A stretch of 64,000 bases of DNA from positions 3,159,001 through 3,223,000 of the forward strand of contig OZ017748.1 of assembly GCA_963969365.1 (NCBI GenBank). Reading direction: 5' to 3'. Source of the DNA: Asterochloris sp. CNOR1. Lineage: Eukaryota > Chlorophyta > Trebouxiophyceae > Trebouxiales > Trebouxiaceae. The translations under genes and the position numbers were made by a program. Positions 37,154 through 50,200 of this stretch are shown in pieces; position 1 is the stretch's first letter; every line of letters begins with the position of its first letter. A model generated the notes under the pieces. It did no database searches. It had not been told where the DNA came from and was given only the letters and a program-made list of their open reading frames with translations.

Positions 37154-37619
37154 ATGAAGACACGAATTTCACCTCATGAACTGCTCGCAGACAATGGGAC
37201 TGCCACCTGGGCCATCAGGGACGATCTCCGAGCAGTGAGCGCCATGATGGAGTTCGCCCTCGCCAACAGCTGGCCGCATGCTCTGTACAGGTGAGCTCCT
37301 GTGTTTGTCTGGTGCCTCACTGAGCAGCTGCGCTCAGAGCTGCCAATACCTGTCCTCTAGAGGAAGACGGTGCTGACATTGCAGGAGGAGCAATGCTTCC
37401 GAATCAGATGCATCAGTCCCAGTGAGCGTCTGTGGCACAGCTATGTTCAGCAAGGACACACACTCAACAACTATCTGCAGGTGTCCTCCAGCTGTCAGCT
37501 CGTCCATTCATGTGTGTGTCCAACAGATTAGTTGCCTGCATTCCCTACTGATGGATATGCAGCAGACATTGTCAGGTATACTCACAACGCATCGGAAGCA
37601 ATGGGTGACTGCTCAGTAA
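37154..37619 (+). CDS. Small conserved-looking protein of unknown function
   Basis: Three exons, 37154-37290, 37363-37480 and 37527-37619, join in phase to about 115 residues. The first exon begins MKTRISPHELLADNGTATWA and contains DDLRAVSAMMEFALANSW. The second has CFRIRCISPSERLWHSYVQQ. The last ends HRKQWVTAQ. The composition is that of a compact, mostly helical soluble protein with several Trp and Cys. No motif I know is present. Exon 2 uses the acceptor CTAGAG, chosen because it keeps the frame. It lies 617 bp upstream of the MDC1-like gene on the same strand and could in principle be an upstream part of it, but the in-frame stop at 37617-37619 argues for a separate gene. Confidence 0.55.
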
Positions 37620-38236
37620 TGCTGCAAGTCGTCACGCAGCACCTCAAGACTGTGGCGCCACAACAGCCTGATGTCACAAGTCCAGATAGGCTGTGAGAGC
37701 CTTAAGCATGCCAAGCGATTCAGCTGACATGCAGAACTTGTGGCTGTCATCAACTCAGCGCAGCACAAGCCAAGTTGGCCCCAGCTGAGAGGGACGTCTA
37801 ACAGCAGCATGGCATTGACAATCTACTTGCCACGGCTGTCATTGGCTGCAGTTGTGTTGAACCTGCTTACCATGGTGCTCGACTGCAAATTGAAACTGGA
37901 CGACAGCGTCCTTTAGGCAGCACGCCTCTCTCATCTTCCCTGCCTGCACACAGCCCAGCATCATGGGGGCTTCTGCTGTCGACCCACACTGCATGCACAG
38001 CTGCACCAATGGACTGGACCAGAACTGGTCCCAAGCTGCACCTCGATGGGCAGACAAGGTAACCTGCTACAACGGCAAGGCAAAGCCGCACGCAGCATTT
38101 TCAGTCTAGCCTACATCAGGGCTCCGTAATCCCCCTGCCTCCCAACCTGATATATGCTCGCTTTGACACTGCCACTGGGGAACCAGTCTGCAGCAGCCAG
38201 ACGATTGTCGCCAGGGGGGGCATTGCCAGGGGGGTC
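37620..38236. other. Intergenic region upstream of the MDC1-like gene
   Basis: No convincing coding exon on either strand, no repeat and no RNA gene seen. It probably holds the 3' UTR of the small gene and the promoter and 5' UTR of the MDC1-like gene. Confidence 0.5.
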
Positions 38237-41200
38237 ATGGACGAGACGCAGCTGCTGGATCTGGACTATGTCGGGTCTCCCGAGAGAGAGGCAAGTGCAG
38301 CCAACAGCTCATGCTGCTCACAGGCCCGTGTTAGCATTGCTACATGGCAAGAAATTTTTCCATCTTCCCTGCTGCAGGCAGTTCCTGTGCAGCATGGCTA
38401 CTTGAAAGTGAAAGGCGTTGACCATGCGCTCTTTGTTGGGGCCAATGTAGTGGGACGCGCCAACGTGGGACAAGATGAGTCCCAGCGCAAGGCAACTCTT
38501 GAGCGCTTTCAGTCCCAGCGCAATCTGCATCACGTTCATGGTGAGTTCCCTGCTGCAGCCTGGGGCATCATTATGTGATCCTGTCTAGCATGGCAGGATG
38601 CTTGTACATGTAATGCCTCAGGCCTGCACCCTGTCCTTGTCACTGTATTAGGTGAAGAGCCTTGCCTGCAGCCTGGGCTGCTTTGTGCTCCTGGCCCGGC
38701 TGGCTTGCAGCACATGCCTCCACGAAATGGTTGCCCTTGCTCTGGCATCAAGTTGACCTTTTTCTCAGGTCAGACTCTCAGTGTCGCTCTCTACCTGTGC
38801 AGGCGTGTTCATTGAAGCCAGTGGCGTGTCTTCAACGCATTGTGTCATCTGTGAGTATTCCTTGCCTATACTTTGATGCATATTGGCTGCTGACTGCAGC
38901 AGCAGACTTACTCTCTCTGTGTCATGTGCTATCAGGGCTGGATAATGGAGGCAGGTCATGCTGTGTTGAGGACCTGGGCAGCACCAATAAGGTAGCGCTG
39001 AGTGTCCTTAGTTCCCCCTCTCTGGCAAACGTCACCTGTAAACACCTGCCTGGCTGCACAATCCCAGAGTTACACTCTTGCCCTGCAGACAGTGCTGCAG
39101 GGCCCGCAGGGGAGTGTGCAGAGTGTGGTGGGACGCATGCCTGTCAGTGTGGAGTCTGGGTCTCAGCTGGAGATAGGTGGCGTTCCTGCCACCGTCTTCT
39201 TCAGCTCCCAGGTAGGTGCGATCATGGACGCAAGACATCAAGGGCATGGCTTATTTGCCAGCAGCCCTGATGCCGGCAGCGCAGTTGTTGGCTGCCTTGC
39301 ACCGCGGCTTTCTGTTCCACCCCTCTGTGTCAAGACACAAAGCCTTTCTGCAGGCTGCAAAGCTGCAAAAGGGCCCAAGCTCAGCAGTGATAGCCCGCCA
39401 GCTTGCCTCCTTGGTTTTACTGAATTGCTTTGCTGTACGCGCCTGCAAGCTGCTGGCACCACAGAATTCGACTAGCGCAGCATAGAAACATTGTTGTGTC
39501 TTTGCAAGCTCTTTGCTGTGCCCTCCTGCAGGCTGCTGGTGCTGCTGAGTCACCTGAGCAGGAGGCGCAGGCTGAGCAAGAGAGCGCTGGTGCGGTGGCT
39601 GCAACACCAGACGTGGATGCGGAGCACGCTCAGGTGAATGCTGCACCTATGACCACTCCATCACTGCACCAGAGGCCAGCGCTGCGGCAGATCAGGACAC
39701 GCTCAGAGCCGTTGGCAGGGTCAGACAGACACAGCCTGCCGCCTGTGTCAGAGTCGCTGTTTGCCAAAGCGTGGGGCAACCCCGTTTGGCTCGGCAGTCA
39801 CCTACTAGCCGGGCAGGCCTCTGCAACCCTGGAGAGGCGGGTGTCCTTTGGGATGCCTGCTGCCTCTGGCCTGTGCCGGGCAAGCGGCAGCCAGCATGCC
39901 CTCCGGCAGCCCAGCCTACAGGACTGGATTCCAGGGCGCAGCCCACCCCTGGGCAGGGTGTTTGATCAGGCCATTGCCGCGGTGCATGGGTTGCCAGCGG
40001 CAGGACAGCAGCAGCAGCAGCTGGTGGAAGTGCCTGCTGCTGCTGTCTCTAGGTCCACTGGGGCAGCTGGCACTGGGCCAATCCAGATCACGCTGCCAGC
40101 AGGCACCCTGAAGCTGGGCAGCACCGGCCCAGGGCCTGGCAGCACCAGTGCCCCAGGCCCACAGCGCTCAGTTGTGCCTTACAGCAGACCTGCACAATCT
40201 AAGACTCCAGGCAGATTTGGTGGATCACGTCTGAGTAGCGCCGGGGCCCGCCGTCCAAGCCCTGCAAGCGGCAGCAAGTCGCCGCAATTCAAGCGCAGCA
40301 GAAGCCCAGACACTGCGCAGCAGCTGGCTTCCCTGGATAGCACTTCGCCAGTGACCCCACCACGTAGCCCAAAGTCTCCCAGGCTGCTGTACTCATCAGC
40401 CGCAGCCGTCGAGCAATCGGCTGCTGCGCAAGGGGTGCCTGCAGGCCTCCTGCAGCAGCAAATCTCAATCACGTAGTTGTGGACTACCACCCAGCATCCT
40501 AGCAGCCTTCATGGAAGGCACTCCTGCAAGTTAGGTGCAGGCGACCATCCCCGCCTTCTCATTTGTGTCATAGTAGCAGCATCCAGACGATGCGGTCAGT
40601 TGCACCCCGCCCTTATGGCCGGAGCATAGCTGTTTCTCTGCAGACAATCTGCTTGGCCAGGCCAGGCCTGAGCCGGCCATCAATGCCCCCCCCTCCGTTG
40701 TGTTGACCCTCTGCTGCACTGCCTGCAAGCAGCCCCTTCAAGCTCTCTGAATTTGCAGTGGGGTGCTCCCCAATGCCATGTGGCTCCCGCCCGCCTTCCT
40801 CTGAAAGTGCAGTTAGAATGTAACAGGCAATGTCTCCATGTTGCTCATGTAGCCCAGATGGGCTGCTTGCAGGCCTCTGCATGATGCAGCCCACCAGGCT
40901 GTGCAGGGCTCAATGTCCCTCTGTGTTGCAGGGCGCTGTGTGGCAGCCTGCAGCTGATGTGCATGGAGCAGCATTCATGTGCATGCCCAGCTCTCTGGGC
41001 TGTGCAGAGGCTGACTGCCTCCCTTGCCCTGCTGTGTTGCAGGGTGCTGCAGAGCAAGACGTGGAGGCCACAGTGGCATTTGAGAATGAAGATTGTCATG
41101 AGACTCAACTGCAAAATGTGAGCACAGCTGATGGCCAGGCGGCAGGGGCTGTGGCCCCCTCAGCTGGCAATGATGATGGCACTGCCAGCCCTGCCAACAC

Positions 41201-44200
41201 AGCTGCTCCCACTCCGCTGCCCACTGCAGGTGAGACTCCACATTGCTGTCTGCTGGTCATGCCTAGTGCTACGCTGGGGGGGCCTACTTCTGCAGGTGCA
41301 GGGCACAGTCCTGTTGCCAGTACGTGCAGTCATCTGCCAGGCTTGAGCTGTGTGTGGGTATTGCCCACCTGCATGCACACAGGCCGTCGGCGCAAGCCAT
41401 TCAGTGAGCCAGTGTCCAGGCATCTGAGAAATTGCAGATAGACAAGCACGCACTTGGGGTCAAGTACACAACACACTCTTAAACCTGGTGGTGGGCAATT
41501 GTAGTGCCCTCCCACCCCATTGATCCGAAGGGTTTGCTCACTGCCCTGAGAAAGACTGTGAAGCTTGACAGGCGGCCTCTGTTGCCCAGTGTGAGCTGGA
41601 CTGCAGTCTAAGTGCAGCACTTCGCGCTGGCTGCCAGGACAGAAGGCTTTCCCCTGCCTCTGCAGGTGGTGGCGAGCAGAATGCTGAGGGCGTGCTGCGC
41701 TCTGCCAGGCTGCCGCCAGGCAACACTGCTGGCACAGTCAGCCAGTACAGCCTGCCCCCAAGCCTGGCCAGGAGCCAGGCGCCAGCCTCTCAACAGGCCT
41801 GTGCAGCCAGCGCAGAGGAGCAGGCAGACATGCGGGGTGCTGGTGCCCAGAGAAGTCCCACAAGTGAGCTGCTGCATTCACTTCCCACGGTTTCCAGAAG
41901 GTGAGGTTCATGCTTGCCGAGGCGCCCAACCTGCTGTTCCTGCAGGACGGGCGATGTCGCCAGATGTGCAGGAGGCAGATGTGGAGAGGCAGCAGACTGC
42001 CATGCCAGGTGTGTCACTCTCAGTGTCCGCAGAGTGCAACGTGTTGCTGCTGCCTGCCCATTTTTGGCCAGGCAGTGATGGCTAGTATCCCGGGGTGTTT
42101 CCTGTGGCAGACATGCGGTGTTGGCTGTGGGGCTGCACAGGACCAGCAGCCAGTCCTCACCGGTTGCTAGTCCTTGCTTGCGTCTGCTGCTTTACAGGCA
42201 GTGCTGCAAAGGCAGTCCTGGACGATCTTCTTGGGCCTGATGACGGCGACAGCATCTGGATGCCAGAGGTCAGCCCTCCTGCTGATGACCCTCCACCGCA
42301 GGCCACCCAAGAGCCTGCTGCTGAGGGATCGCCTGCAGGGGGTGCACAGCAGCACAGCCAGGGCCTGGCAGCAGCAGGGGCCGGCATGAATGCAATCCTG
42401 CACCAGCCTGCGCCAGGGGCAGCAGCAGCAGTAGCTGGAGCACCAGGGCAGCCCGGCGGCAGCCAGGTTGGGCCCAGTGCTCAGCAAGAGGCAGCTGCTG
42501 CTCAGGCAGCCATGACTGCAGAGCAAGAAAGTGACCAGGGGTCCCCGGAGCTGGCCATGTCAGATGCGGAGACGGAGGACTATGGTGCCAGCCCTGTCAA
42601 GAATGCCTGCCTTGAGGCAGGCACATCAGATGCCGCCGCTGCCACCGAAGGCAATGGCATGGGCCCTGCTGGCAAGGCAGTGGCCAGGCTTACCTCTGAT
42701 GCTGCCATGCATGACCCCTATGAGTTCATTGGGACGGAAGTACAGCAGACTGCTGTCCCAGAAGCCAGCAGGCCAGCCCCAGCGGCTGCTCCTCATCAGG
42801 TTGGCCACTAAGGGGTTGTTAAAGTGGGATGCTGCTGCTTGCTGGCCATCAAGTTGAGTCACAGTGGCAGCAGTGCTTGAGGATTTGGAAAACAATGTTG
42901 GCACCCACACATTCAGACCTGCGCACAGATACGTTGGCGTCTTCTGTTTTGAGCAGGGATGCAGTGTGAGCAGGACGCCCACTGCAGGGGCCAGTTTGAG
43001 CATGCTGTGACAGCACAGCGCCGCCTCATGCAGTGCAACACTCTGGCGATCGGACCGGTGGCCAGGGCTGGCTTGTGCCTGGTGCATGCTCAGGTTTCTG
43101 CAGCCCAGGCGGCATGGCCATAGCGTGTCAGACCTGCACAGCTGCTTCAGCCCCGCAGTGACAAATCAGGGTCAACAGGGACACCTCTGACACATGACCG
43201 TGTGTAGGGCCCACACCTGCAGCATTAACACCTGTGCATTGCCGTGTATTGGTCTACCCCTTCCACCCTGCAGGCTGGCAGCAGGCTGCAACCCAGGCAG
43301 CAGGCGTCTAAGGTGCTTACCCAGGCGCAGGCATCACCACCTTTTGCTGCCATGCCGCAACAGCAAACGCAGCTGCCCAGCAGCCAGGAGGTACAGGGAG
43401 CCATGGGTGACGTTCAGAACTTTGTGGACGCCCTGGGTGCCACTCAGCCTGAGGAGTCTTTGACAGAGTCAGCGGCAGGTGAGGGGGCTGCAGCAGCAGG
43501 AGTGCATCTCGATGCGTTGCGGTGGACCATTTGTGACAGTTGTGTCAACTGACAGTCAGTACTTTTTGGAAACAGGGGGCCATGCCCAGCCCAAGGCCTT
43601 GCCACAGGGTAGGCAAGGTGTTGCAGCACATTTTGGCGCGTCCATGTGCAGGAGAAAGCTTTGTCTGCTGTGTGAGGGCGCAAACGTGCTGAGTGCTTAC
43701 CAGTGCATTGTCCCTTAGCTTGCAGGTGTCATGGCAGGCAAGGGCGAGTCAAGTCACGTTAGCATAGATGCTGCTGGGATGAACAGCAGACCTGATGTCA
43801 GGGCTGTGTGAAGATGCAGATGCGCTGCGGTATACTCCGGCATGAGGGCGAGCCCATGGCATGACCAGGCGCAGCCAGGATGCTGCAGCCGGGGTGCTGG
43901 GTCTGCCTGCAGCAGCAGGCCCTGTCTTGAAGCTGTGCGTGGGCACATCAGACCAAGCGGCAGAGAGCTGCAACAGTCCCATGAGGAGCAACATCCATGC
44001 AGGTCTGTGACATGCCTCTGGCCATCACTGCTGCAGGTGGCAGTGATGCTGCTGAGAGGGCTCCACCACCACCAGCCAAAGGCGCAGAGGGAGGCCAGAC
44101 GCAGGACGATGATGGTGAGCTCGGGAGCAGGCCCATTCCGCTCTCCTGTTACCTGTCAGCATGGGCAATTTCAGGGGCAGGCCCACTACCCGAGCACGCC

Positions 44201-47200
44201 TCTTGTGCAGCTTGTTGTCGGGCCCCGTCTGACAAAGGTCTGATTCCCTTCCATTCTTCCTCAGCATGCGGTTCAGGCACTGCTGCCCAAGCTGCCGCGT
44301 GCACCTCCTGCATTGCTGTGCTGATTCAAGCACACCACACTTCAGGTTCCGTCTGTGCATTTCAGGTTCCGTTTGTGCTGCATGGCCCTCTTAGACTGAC
44401 TGCAGGTGCTCCGGTCAAGAAGCGGACCGCGCGCAAGAAGGGCGACCAGGCTGCTTGGTCCCCGCTGGCAAGCAGCAAGCCGCCGCTGGCTCAAGGTGCA
44501 GAGAAGCTAGGCCAGCTTCAACCCCAGTCAGCAGGGGAGCAGCCTGAAGCTGAGCAGCCCCAAGCTGAGAGCAGGGCCCGCGGCCGTGGCAGCGGCCGCA
44601 GCAGAGGAAGGGGCCGGGGTGGGAGGAGCAAGGCGGCAGCTGGCAAGGGCAGGCAGGGATGCGGCGCAACTGCAGAGCCTCTCAAAGCCAGAGCTGCCGA
44701 GGCTGAGCCTCAGCCGGCGATTTCTCATAGAGCAAGAAGAAACACTGCTGTCCAGGCTGCTGAGGCAGACAGGGCAGGTGTTGGTGAGCCTGCCGTGGCA
44801 GATGCTGCGGCAGAGCAGGAGCCTGCTGGCGATGAGGGCATGCTGCCTGCCAAGGTGGGCGCCATGCAGTAGCAGCCAGAGTGGATTGCTGCCCCGTTTC
44901 CTGGTCATGCAGGTGCATGCTGGTCTGCACATCAAGGCACCTGAGTTGCAGGCAAACAGGATTGGACTGGCAGTGGCGAAGTGTGCAGTAGTGCAGCACC
45001 TGTCACTTGATGTCACGCTTCAGTTCCCATGGCTAAGGTCGGCGCTTTAAGCTGCCTGACTGGTGCTTTGTCTTTTCTGCAGGTGAAGAGGGTTGACAGG
45101 CAACCTCACAAGCAGGCCACCGGTGCTGAAGCAGCAGCTCCCCAAGTCAGCTCACCGGGCGCTGAGACTCAGGTCAGCTTGTGTTTCAGACCCTGTACTG
45201 TTTTCTGGGACCCTGTGCAACATCACCAGGCTTGCGCCTGGTTAGCGCATCAAGACTTGGCCTGTGCTTTGCGGTCAGAGCTGTTCAGCATGTCCTGCCT
45301 GTATGCCCATTTACCATCTGTAGCCAGCTGCTGCTCGGGCAGAAGTGACAGCTGCCTGACCAGCCCCCTGTCGGCTCTCAGCTCTGTTGCTCTGTGTCAC
45401 GGCCATGTGGCACGAGTGCAGGGCCTCAGGAATCTAGTATACGATCAAGGAGCTTGCAGAACTGCCAGTGAAGGCAATTTCACATTGCAGGATACGCAGT
45501 TGCCTCTCCTCATTTACTTATAGCAGACAGTCATCATGAGTGGCTTTGCATGCAGCAATGTCATCAAGATGGCAGGCTTGCTAGATTCACAAGTGGCTGC
45601 TGCAGCCTTGGCCTGCCAAGGTGAATCAGGGCGGGTTTCTCTCTGCATAACAGGATGCTGCCGCTGCCTTGGCCTGGTTGGGCACAGGAGAGAACGAAGA
45701 GCGAGACCCAGCTCCTGAGGAGACTCCAAGCAGCCAGCCAGGGGGGCTAGCAGCCGTGGCTGAACCAGCAGGTGACTGGGTCAGAAGGCGTTACTGCTAT
45801 GCCATGACTCTCTGAGGCCTGATAAGGGCAGCGATGCCTGACTGACAGGAGCAGCTGTGCAAGATGTTCGTTGCTTCAAATTCGCAGCAGAGCTCTGGGC
45901 CTGCAGCAGCAGTTCAGCTGGGTCAGATGCTTGAGTGCGCAAATATGCAGCCCGGCTGCCTGTATCATACTGCTGGGCCCCACAGCTGCGCACAAGCTGC
46001 ACAGTACGCCACTTGCACAACAGCAGCCTTACCATTTTATAGTGCCATGCTGTACCATGGGCTGGAAGCTGCATGCTGCATTGGCCTGCTTGATGTCTTG
46101 GGCTGGCAGTCCTCGGTATTCCCCACTGTTGAATGTTGCGGCTGGCTGATACACAGATGGAGCTGATGAACCTGAGGGCCCTGCAGCAGGTCGCGGATGT
46201 GGCAGGGGACGTGGCAGGGGCAGGGGACGTGGCAGAGGGCGCAGCGCAGGCAGGGGAAAGGGCTCCAGGGCTGCCTCAGAGGCGCCCTCGGACGGCGCTG
46301 CCAAAGACAGCAGGCCTGCCAGGCGCAAGCGGGCACGTGAGGCATCAGCAGCGCCCTCTGAGGCTGTTGAGGCACCTTCTGAGGCACCTGCCACGCGCGT
46401 TGCCTCGTGTGAGCCGGCAGTGGCACCGAGCTCCCAGCGCCAGCGCAGGCGCGGCAGGGTCCAAGCAGCCTCTGCGGAGCCTGAGATGGACCAGCCTGGC
46501 GGGCGGCAGCAGGCCCTTGAGGGTGGACGGCAGGCTGGCAAGGCTGCTGCTGCTGCTGGCACAGGCAGGGGTCGCAGTAGGCAGCCCTCTGCCAGTGCGG
46601 CTGCTGCCGCGGCGTCTGCCAAGCCCGGGAGGCCAGACTCCCGGAAGGGGACTGAGAGTGGCAAAGCTAAGGAGGTGCCTGCAGCAGGCAGGGGTGTGCA
46701 AAGGGGCCGCCCCGGCAGCTGCGCAGTGCCAGCAGCCCAGGCAAGGGTTGCAGGCAAGCTCACGCCTGTTGCAGCGGCGGCTGCTGCTGTAGCACCGGCA
46801 GCAGCAGATGAGGAGGCTGACACAGCTGACTGGAGCAGGGATGACCCCGCAGCGGGGTCGCTGGAGTGGGCAGCTGCGCAGCCAGCCAAGCTCAGACAGC
46901 CCACCTCAGCTGCTGCCCAGGCTGCTGGTGGGTGTACGAGCTTGTTGCAGGCAGTCAATGCTGCGGTCTGCGTGAGTCAGCTGCAGCCCAGGCAACTGCT
47001 GGTGAGACTATCAGGGTGCTGCAAGCTGGTAGGGTGATGAGCAGCCGCTGCCAGGTGACTGCTGGTGGATCGATGAGGTTGCTGCAAGCAAGCGAGCTCC
47101 TCTGGTCGGAGTATATGAGTCAGCTGCAGGACTGGTGACCGCTGATGGGGAGTGACCTTGCTGCAAGCATCTGTGAACCTTGTCCAGATGCAGAGGTCAC

Positions 47201-50200
47201 CAGCAGCCTTCCGTGACTGTACCGTCAGGAGGCAGAGCTGAAAGGTCAGTATGGTTGTGGCAGTGCCGGAGCTGCTGCACATGGCATCACTGTCTCAGAC
47301 CAGACTGCTGAGGCCCTCTCAAGGTGCCGTACTTTGGGAGTAGTGATGTACATCACTTTTGATCTGCAAGTGGGCACCATCTAAGACAGAACATGCACGC
47401 AGTCACCCTGAGAATTGCATTTTGTCTGCAGGCACCGACACTCGGCGTGGCATCAGCACATCTGCCATCTGTAAGTTGCCTTCGTTCTGCAGGCATGCAC
47501 GTCAAGCCTGGTCACAAGGTCGCTGCTGCACCTGCGAGCAAGGTGGGCAAGCGCGGCAAGGCAGCCACTGGCAAGGCAAAGCAGAAAACAGCTGCCAAGC
47601 TCAGCGCCAATGATGATGCGCCGCCGGACTCCAGAAAGCGCAAGGCACCTGCTACGGCTGCAGCTGCAGGGGATGACGGTCTCACTCCCGGCAAAAGGCA
47701 ACGCTCAAAGATGGATGCCAGGTAGCTGCTGTGTGGCCTGCTCCTTTGTTGCTTTTTTGGGGATGAGCTTTCACCGCATGCACCTTGTGCTGCGTCGTCG
47801 AAGTGCGGCGTCTTTATAGTGATCGTTGTTGGCACACTCCCTGGAAGTAGAGCCCTGGCTTTCCTTGGATGCTGATCAGCCTGCACTCAGCAATCTCAAG
47901 CCAGATGTCCTGCTGACTGCCACGTTCTGCCCAACCAGACAAAGCCTCACGTCAATGTCTGCATGCAGCATCGCAGTCGTCCTGTTTTCTGTTTTGAGCA
48001 AGTGCGGCAATGCGACACCCCACAAAGCATTGATGTCCACGTCTGCCTACCAGACACAGATATCCATGCCTGTGCTGCCTGCAGGCTTGCCTCTAGCAAT
48101 GTCGGCGATATGGCCTGCAGGCAGCACGCAAACCCTGAACTGCATGCCTGCCCAACACATATTTGTCAATGCCCATCCTGCCTGCAACCCCCCACTCGTC
48201 CTGATGTTGGCAAGTTTGGGGATGTGACCAGCGTGCGGCCTGCAAAGCATTTCTCCATGCCTGCCAACACACACAGAGATCTCTGCCTGTCCTGCCTGCA
48301 GCGCGACACGCGTGCTGTTTGCCACCAACGTGGGCGACGCAGTGAAGAGGCGGCTGAGCACGGTGGTGGGGGACCTGGGGGGGCGGGTCGTTGCCCATGA
48401 CGACCACACGTTCACCCACTATGTGAGATGCGCAGCCCTGCATGTTCCCCGGCCTGCATGCCGTTTTGCGGCGGCCCTGCATATGCCTTGAGACATCCTG
48501 CGGGCGAGACACACCTTGCACAGATTTGGAGCCAACCCTGAGCTAGCTGTATTAGCTGTGTTTGTGCTGCGACCTCATCTTGCATCAAGTCAGCCCTGTG
48601 TCTGGCTAGTGACAGTCTTTGCATGTGCTGTGAGCAGCCATATCGCCATCCCTGCATGTCCTTTGAGCTATCCTGCACTTCGGCTGTACACTGGCTTTGA
48701 CATGATCTTGCCTGTGGTCTGTGGCAGCCAGAAGGCAAATCGACTCTGCACCTGCTGCAGCGTCTTGCCTGTGTGCATGCCCTGCATGCCCTCAATGCTG
48801 GCACTACGTGGGAGCAGCTAGGGGCTTCCCTGCTGGCCAAATAGTGCATGAGTTTCAGCAGGTTCTGCTGTTGATGACAGGCCTGAGCAACTTGATCTGT
48901 TGCGCAGATTCATTGTCCTAACATGCGGTTCTGCCTGTCCGCAGATCAGCAAGTATGGCTCTGGATTCGTGAAGAGCTTCAATATCCTACTGGCACTGGC
49001 TGCGGGTGAGCACTGGTCACAGCACTGAGCCTCCCAGCATGCCTGTCATGATCCAGGACACCAGAGGCAGCTTGCTGCCGGCAAGGCTGGCAGGAATGCG
49101 CTTGCCTGCATGTGCAGAGCAAGTTTCTCCACGCAGCTGATGCAGTCTTATTCGAGATCAGTATTTACGTGGACAGTGGCAGCCGTCTGCCTGCAGCAAG
49201 GCACCTGCCCCTCTGAGAGCTGAAGGGTTGAGCTGCGTGCAGGGCGGCCCATTGTGACAGAGACGTGGCTGGAGGCGTCCAAGCTTCATGGAAGCTTTGC
49301 GCCTGTACGGGACCACCTGCTGCAGGACAAGAAGGTTGAGAAGAAACTGGGATTTGACATGACTTCCAGCTGGGAGGCTGCACAGGCGGGCCTGCTGCTT
49401 GCGGGGCAGCAGGTCTTCTTCACCCCAGGTGGGCCTGCCTGCAGCATCAACACAACAATGCTGGGCTTTGGCATGACATGGGCTAGCAGGCCCGCCGCTG
49501 GTGGGGCGGCAGGACCCCTTAACATCAGGTGGGCCTGCCATCGTCTGCAAGACGCATGGCTTTGACTTGTAGGTGGCTGCGCTGTGCAGGCAGGCCTGCT
49601 GCTGGCGAGGTAACCTGCCTTTCTCACCTCGAGTTGGGAAGAGCTTTCCTGTTCCTTGGCACATGCAAGCTGTGCACTCTTCCTTAATGCTGGAGGCCGC
49701 GCAGGCAGGGCTGCTGCTTGCTGTGCAGCAGTCTTGTGGGTAGGCTTCTTGCCCTCCGTCCCAGCTCATGCAGGACAGCAAGCAACTTGAACATCTGCAT
49801 GTTGCAGTTTTGTCTTTGCAGGAGCTCGCCACCCTGTATATCTGCTGGTCTGCTGCCTCCTCATCATGGTCATTGCTGTCTGGCTGCCCTCGAAGAGCAG
49901 AGAAGCATCTGGACACTCCCAGAGGGCGCTGCCTCTTAGTGTCAATGCTGTGTGCCTGCCTGTGCAGGAACAAAAATCCGCCTAGACCCTTGTAGAGTGA
50001 GGAAGCTGTACTGCTTCTGTATCTGCTACTGCTGTGCGCCTACCTGTGCAAGGCTGACAAGCCCTCCGACATCTCCCAGATGAGGAAGCTGCTTGTGATT
50101 GATCATTGCTTCCTGCCTGTGCAGAGGCGGAGAAGCGCCCAGACATCTCTCAAATGAGGAAGCTGGCTGAGGCAGCTGGCGCCAATGTGTCCAAGCAGCC

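Noticed and set aside
37154-38290. Small gene as the 5' part of the MDC1-like gene
   Set aside because: An in-frame stop closes it at 37619, and the MDETQ start makes a good independent N-terminus. Not fully excluded without cDNA.
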